Shown: piece by piece, positions 57,766 through 64,000 of the stretch
Layout: each line of letters starts with the position of its first letter
Position numbering within the stretch: the stretch's first letter is position 1
Assembly (NCBI GenBank): GCA_002633005.1
Contig: NMRA01000273.1
Span: forward strand, 129,555 to 193,554
Reading direction: 5' to 3'
Length of the DNA: 64,000 nucleotides
Origin: Phoronis australis
Taxonomy: Eukaryota; Phoronida; Phoronidae
The notes under the pieces: generated by a model
Told to the model about the DNA's origin: nothing
Databases searched by the model: none
What the model saw: the letters and a program-made list of their open reading frames with translations, nothing else
Position numbers and translations under genes: made by a program

Positions 57766-60624
57766 TAACTTGCCGAACAGGGCAACATTATGCGGGACTT
57801 GTCTATGAACCGTTTTGAATGAGTGAGTGCGTGGTGCTTAAACATGTTTGTTACAAATCTTTCATAATTTTTGTGAACTGCAACTTACTGTTCCGCCATT
57901 TCACTCTGATCCTTATAATTTGTAGGGATTAGTTTGTCAATTGTATTACTGGTAGGGTCACATTATGTTATTAATGATTGCTCTTTGTACATGTTGTGCT
58001 TTGGGCCTCTTTTCTGGAATATACAAACCACTCACACTTCAAGTTGCTTTCTAAATCTACTGCAGTTATTCCTAAGGAAGCATTTTAAATCCAGTCACAC
58101 TAATCTTTGCTGTTAACTTGATGACTCAAATGTCTCTCCACTAAAAGCTCTTCATATCCTTTCTGGGCAAATATAATATTTAAACGGTTGTTCTGCTGGC
58201 CTGGGGACTGTTGACATAGCCAGGGGATTGCAACAGTTTGTTGAAGCACAACTCCCCTTGAGATGGCGCCCCACTGCTAATCTTATCTGGTGCATCTAAT
58301 ACCTGTCTTGATGGCACAATATTTTGAAAAGGGCTTTCCCACACAATGCTGAAGCCCTGCTGTCAGTTTGCTATCCCCTCATTGATATTGAAAAGCCCTG
58401 TTTCATGTTTCTCTTATGGAGCTGGCTTCGGGCAAAAGTCAACGTTAGAGCCCCGTGTAATTTGTCTGTCTCCGCTGGTTTTTGTGAATCGAAAAGAGAC
58501 AACAATACGGCTTTGTCTGGATGACTCCAACGATGAAAGAGAAAAGTCATCCGATTACTTGAATCACAGCAATTCAATTTGAGATTTGAGAGAGTGTATT
58601 GAATTCTCTCAAGTTCCTGTACATGCACATATCTACCTGTTGTAAGAGAGGTTTCGTCACAAGATACTTTCAGAACGGATCAAATGCATTTGCCCTCATG
58701 ACAATAAAATTTTTGATCAACACGGTGGAATATCAATAGTATTCTTTAATTAAAACCTAATTAGTTCTGGACTCGCTTCTAGAATTTTGGTCGTTGTTCA
58801 AGTTATACACCTGTGTCCTAAATTTGTTTAGTTGTTTAATTTTGATTTTTTTTCTTGTTAATCATGTGTGCCTGCCCCCAACCCCCCCACCCCCTCCCTC
58901 GCCTGCTTGCGTGATACTGGTTAAAGACTTTCTCTGTCTTAATATGCTGAGATATTATCTGAGGTAGCTTTGTTCGTATTTTAGAACGGAATGTGTTGGG
59001 CCAAAATTAATATTACTGTGCTCGTCCCGTCCCCCGGTTACTGACCATAGCACTTAAATTGGAGAACTCGGAAATGGCTGTGTTGGCATTAAGGTGTTTA
59101 TGAGTGTTTTTGAGAAGACTGGAGTGAACACGTACCCAAACAGTCAATGGGACTAACGCTCAGAGAATTACAATGACGTTGGATTTCACATGCTGGAGAC
59201 ATACAAAACAATTTAGTAAAGGGTTTACCATCTATAAAGGAGTGATCGCTGACGGTTGTTCGTTTGTGTGACCCAGCTTTTTACACAGCACATCTTTAAA
59301 TTTCTCAATGCAGACATTGCACGCGTAATGAGTTGGCCCCACACTGCTTACCCGAGTGCTTTCACGGTTTTTTGTACACTATACATTAACATTAGAATAC
59401 GCAAGAAGTCAAAAGAACCATTTCGTGTCTCCTTCGGTAGAGAGCAGGAGCACACTAGGTATTTTTCCCAGCCGAATAAGACAAGGTTCTACCAAAACTG
59501 ACTGGCTAATGGTTTGTCATATGAGCAAAAGTTGCAAACTTGTGAGAGCTAAAATTGTGATGAAATGGGTGCTCATCAAGTCGTTACTTGAGGAAATCTC
59601 AATTATATAAATTGCACATAAAGTCGAGCATTTATGCGTAAAACGAATATTTCAAAAATTCGATTGTGGGACAAGGCGAGCATGGCATTGACCTGAACGA
59701 GTATGGTAAGCTGGTTTCCCTTTGTGCGACTGACAACATTTTATTTACCATCTTGACCAACTAATTTCTCAGTTGGTAAAAACGAAATATTTGTACAGCA
59801 AAACAAGGAGCTTGCCAACAATGAAACGTGTTCTTCGTCCACCGAAAACCAAAAGCATCTTGAGGATGGCCTTGCAAAAATGTGAAATTCCATTGACTAT
59901 CGGTTATTTGATGTGATGGCCCCTGATTGTTTCTCAAGTGGTCTCCCTTTACAATGACACCTTATGATCTAGTCGAAAGCACACCTTGACATCCCTGGGA
60001 CTCCCGACAAGCCTCAGGTGCTATTCAAAAGATGACAGTTGGCCACAAATGATAGTTCAGATCTATTCACGTGAAGATTTCCCTCTTGAAATTCACTAGG
60101 TCCAGTCAGGCTGATATAATAATATGGTTGGTATCTTTGGTTGGAGTGCTGTGCTCCAAGGCTACCCTGTCAAGCCATTATAAGCGCCTGTTACTGCATT
60201 TATTTCTGGTCTGCTTGTTAGTCAATAGCAAACCTCTGCTGACTTAGCTTTGAAATCAAGTTGTATCAAATTTTTGATATCCATCAACTAACTGCAGTAT
60301 TTTGTGTGGTTTGATTAGGTGCTGTTCTGTGAGCTGTTTTGTCAGGGCGTTCCACAAATGGGTCCACAATTCAGACACCTGTATCTTTTTCCATTCCACT
60401 CCAGCATTTTTTTTTCTTTGGCTTTGTTAGTTTTTAGCAGTTGAATCATATGTTTTTTCATCCAATGTTCAACAAGCAAACAGTCTGTCCCACTCACAGA
60501 CAAGCAGTGTTTACTTTGCTTTTTACTTTACCTGTTTACCTGCTCAGTGCAGTGAAGGGTGGTCCCTTGTGCTGTCCAGGATGTTTCTCCACTAAACAAT
60601 CAACCCTCCCTCATTAGTGTCTAC
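57766..60624. other. No gene recognised
   Basis: Open frames here overlap on both strands without domains. A caacccccccaccccctccc tract lies near 58880-58900. Confidence 0.4.
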
Positions 60625-60835
60625 CTCATTGTTGTTCAAGTCAGTGGTAGAATAACACTGATAAAGGTTTCCATTACAATCAATATGTCCTCTTGATGTA
60701 TCAGGGGTCTTTTCGATGAAGCCGTGGTCACAAGAGAGCACTGGGCACTTGCCAATTGTTTTGTCTTCTGCAGGCACCCAGGCACCCCCTGTGTCTGGCA
60801 CTCCTGGTTGTGAAAACTGCCCAGCACACTTTGTG
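60625..60835 (-). CDS. Candidate exon of a cysteine-rich protein
   Basis: Read on the minus strand, an acceptor (actcctgcag) and a donor (aatgag/gtagac) enclose 211 bp. The open frame reads KCAGQFSQPGVPDTGGAW, KTIGKCPVLSCDHGFIEK, RGHIDCNGNLYQC and ends TTDLNNNE. Five cysteines, glycines and aromatic residues at regular spacing suggest a small disulphide-bonded extracellular module. GC-rich third positions contrast with the flanks. The family is not recognised. The exon begins with the last base of a codon. The same strand carries another coding-like frame upstream at 61062-61349. Confidence 0.5.
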
Positions 60836-61061
60836 CTGCAGGAGTCCAGTTACAATAATACTTGTAAAAAACCCTGAAAATTAATTTTCCCAATTGGAAC
60901 TTTTCCTGGATTTGTAAAACTGGGCTCATGTTGGGTTAATGGTGTCTGTGTGCCTATAGTAGTATACCTCAATTGGTTTAAAGACATATCTCTTTGTTTT
61001 TAGAAATAAATGACCACAAATGTGGAACTAAGACTAAGTGGGAGATGCTGAGGTCTCACCG

Positions 61062-61349
61062 TTAATTTCTCCTCAACCTGTGTTTAACCTTGCTGGCTTC
61101 GTCAACTTTGAAGTCCGGTAATCTGATCATCTTTGCGATGGGGCCAACCCACAAGTTATGAATGAATTGTCTAGCTCGCGCTTGCAACGGCACCTGTGAT
61201 TGGACATCAGGTGTGTTGATTGAAAGCTGATTGTTTGGTCGGTTAATATTGATATTGGACTGTTTGTCTTTCTGTTTATCCCAGTCCACGGGTGGGAACT
61301 GCTCAACGATTCTTATCGTCCATGAAAGCCTTTCGTGCAATTCTCATTT
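61062..61349 (-). CDS. Coding-like open frame, unknown
   Basis: The minus strand is open and reads RLSWTIRIVEQFPPVDWDKQ, a polar Asn/Gln-rich stretch, then ARARQFIHNLWVGPIAKMIR, ending KHRLRRN. Composition is protein-like and the strand matches the exon candidate at 60625-60835, but there is no ATG start, clear acceptor or recognised domain. It may be an exon, a terminal exon or chance. Confidence 0.25.
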
Positions 61350-64000
61350 TGTTGACAGGAAGTGTACCGTCCTTATTGGCATTATGGGCAGATTTATTCA
61401 TCGTAATCTATGCTAGCTGATAATGTGGCTATTATTCAGCCTTGGTCTCTCTGTTGATTCTACCTGAATGGAGGGGTTGATTATTTTGTTAACTAACAAT
61501 CTTTGGCTTACTAAAATCATATACCTGCCTGTCTCATAAATGGAGGGTTTCTGCTTAGTTGTTATTATTTCTAGACCTGATAAGTCATCCGTCTAATAAT
61601 CGAAGCGTCAATGGAATCGCATGTTGTGTTGAAAGAACTTTGAAAAACAATTATTCGTCATTTAATTCTTCCTTGTAAAAACACCAACCTTATCTCAGAA
61701 TGCGCTCAGTCAATGATTTTGTAATTTTCAGCCCGAGTTGTTGTTCTGTTTTTCACCTTCTCTGTTCCTTTTTGCCTTACAATATTATCAGCAGCTTGTC
61801 CAACCCCCTTGTGTGCAATCTGATAGAGGGACTGGTCATCCTATTCAGGTGTGTACACTCTGTTGAGCCCAGTGTTGTTTACAATGGAAGAATATCATCT
61901 GTGAGTGATGGCTGGATGAACATCAAAAAGCATTTGTGGTCTGAATGGCTCTAAGATAAATTGGGGGGGAGCTTTCACTATAGGAATGTCTCCAGTATGA
62001 ATGTGATCAAAGATGAGCATCTTCTGGCCACTCCCAGGCATACAAAGTACCTCATCTATGCCCTAATCTGACCAACCCCAGGCAGACACAGTACCCCCCC
62101 CCCNCCCATCCGTGCCTTAGTAGTCCCCAACTAGTTTATGTTCGAGCCATGTAAAGGTGGACAAACGTGTAAACTGAGGACATCAAAGTGATTTGTCATT
62201 TTAAAGTGAGATTTCGTAAAATTTGGGCTAATGCTCGTTCCAATCTAGGAAGCTTAACAAGTATTGGGTTCACTGCTCAGTTGTCCCCAGAGTTAAGCAC
62301 TGTGTGTTAAGTATTGCCTATCAATATTCACACCATTGACTTTCTAATTGTCAATAAATTACTTCGCTACCCTGCCAAGCTGCCAATAGGTGATTGACGG
62401 TTGCACTTCTCTGGTGAGACAAATTGACACAAAATCAATGCAACTGTTTTGATTTTGTTATTAATACTATGTGCAGTCCCAGTCTGTTCTATACTGTATC
62501 TGTGCATTTGGTGCAGTGTGTGATGTTTCTCTTTCTGGTATCAGACTTGAAAAATTAGGAGAGACACATTCTGTTTCTTAGTATATGCCTGCACGCCATG
62601 AGGTAGTCACACAAGGAAAACACTTTGAAACTTTATCTGGTGTCGTTTTCAAAAAAATTGATGAAATTTACAAACAAAAATTTCAGTCTGATTTTTGTAT
62701 TGATGTTTTTTGTTTAGTTTACGTCTGGGTTTTCACCATAAGTCCGTCAAAGCCCAACACAAAAGTTATTTAATTATTTCGAAAACTTTTATAATGTTTT
62801 GGATAATTTATCATTTCAGTAAGAGGGTTGTTTTTGATAAACCACCTGTTAAAGCTGTAAAAAGAGTGTGAATGCTTATACTGGTGAAAAGCTGTTCTCA
62901 AGCCGAGCAACTGAAGTGGACAAAATCGGCCTCGATGAGCTTTAATTTCAGGATTTGGCGTAGTTAAACGTTCATTGTGTTACCTAGCACCTAGTTGTCA
63001 AACAAGAAATGACAAAATGTTCTCACGTAACCATGGAAACTGCTCAATAATTACGTAGGTAGATTGGGAAATGGAGGCATGCATGCAATAGTTAACGGAA
63101 TTGCCACCGGGTAAACTGTCTTTGCTACAGACTTGTGTGCGTCACTCCCTGCAGTGAGATGTGGATGTCTCTTCTTCTGATGAAGAGGACACTTTTTCAC
63201 GTAAACAAGTTTTATCTGTAATTTGATGTTTGCGTTATTGGCAGGTCTGTAACAAACAACATATTGCGTGATGACCAATCTATCCTGGCAAGCTTTACTA
63301 AACTTGTTCACAAACTCCACCAAACTCATTTTTCTAGTGTTTTGGCAAGTTTTGCAACGAGACTAAAACGGCACACTGATTGCCCAACTGTTTGGCTGTG
63401 TTTGGCAACCCACCTCCACAAAGGCCAAGTTCTTTGGTGGGTCTTTGTGAAATGTGTCCTATGTGTTCTAATGGGGAGACCACAACTTATGTTGATTTTT
63501 GAATGAACCCAGCAATAGAACAACCCTCCTTTCAGTTTCTGACATACTCTGTGGGCACATATCGGCACTTGGCATAATTGCTCTTGTTAACTATATAGGT
63601 ATCACTGTATTGCTTGTCCTGACACTGACGTTAAGTTTGGTTTAAAAAATTGAACATTTCCAGCACAGTTATATGCTTTTGAAAAAAAATGAGTGTTATG
63701 TTTTAATGCAATGCATTTTATTTGAAAGAAATGGCGCCCATTTGGGCTCGTTCAGCAGATAAATTCTTACGTTGTGATCTTTGATCCAACGCAAGCTGTA
63801 GATTTGCATAATTTTACACAATCTTGAAGTTGTTATAATAAAAGTGGATTTTTCGTGTTCCTGGGTGTATCTTTTGTAACTTTGGATCAAGTTCATTCTT
63901 TGCAGAGAACAATGAAGTCCTTCAAAAATAGGATCTGAGCAGTTAAATCCCCATTTTGAATACGCGCTGTTTCCAGCAAAGGATTGTTTAAGTGTCTAGT
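61350..64000. other. No gene recognised
   Basis: Contains a poly-C tract with an N at 62104. Overlapping frames at 63264-63568 are open on both strands without a domain. No repeat with a second copy in the window was noticed. Confidence 0.4.

Overview
The window looks like nuclear DNA from an invertebrate animal, probably a marine deuterostome or lophotrochozoan; I cannot name the species. It is AT-rich and almost gene-free. It has GT-AG-flanked exon-like islands, decayed animal transposases (THAP and Kolobok type, pogo-like), a Penelope-like element with a GIY-YIG endonuclease, and many short inverted-repeat elements (MITEs). There is no operon, no bacterial promoter or RBS pattern, and no complete gene. 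It is best read as intronic or intergenic sequence in which nearly all recognisable structure is mobile or repetitive. Positions 20780 and 62104 are N.

Layout: 1-610 is a 26-bp minisatellite (14 copies) running into a repeat that recurs at 54490-54870, where the unit is single-copy. 745-5402 holds several MITEs and two copies of a tiny palindromic insertion (25 and 31 bp), each with perfect 7-bp flanking repeats. 8795-8880 looks like a tRNA-derived SINE head. 13875-15525 has hAT-like inverted ends around a pogo-like relic. 18373-18478 is an exon candidate. 19651-20115 is a 24-bp minisatellite. 20161-25242 is the largest structure: a TTAA-flanked element with long inverted repeats, reading on the minus strand as a decayed THAP/Kolobok transposase. 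It contains a Penelope-like remnant that is itself abutted by a foldback element, plus a near-identical 0.6-kb duplication next to an N. 

26454-26524 (minus), 36854-36962 (plus) and 60625-60835 (minus) are exon-like segments with splice signals; their host genes are not recognised. 30421-30862 is a perfect 37-bp satellite (12 copies). 34981-35090 is a 110-bp MITE with a perfect 9-bp target duplication. 50050-50271 is a broken THAP zinc finger. 52850-54880 is a diverged pogo-like repeat split by a young 740-bp foldback element with 197-bp arms (2 mismatches) and a 5-bp target duplication. 45296 and 57283 carry copies of one MITE family.

The genes do not form a system. The biological content is a layered record of transposition. 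The least conventional signals are the palindromic mini-insertions, the foldback element with a structured core, and satellite birth inside a transposon copy. No database search was possible, so family names rest on motif recognition.
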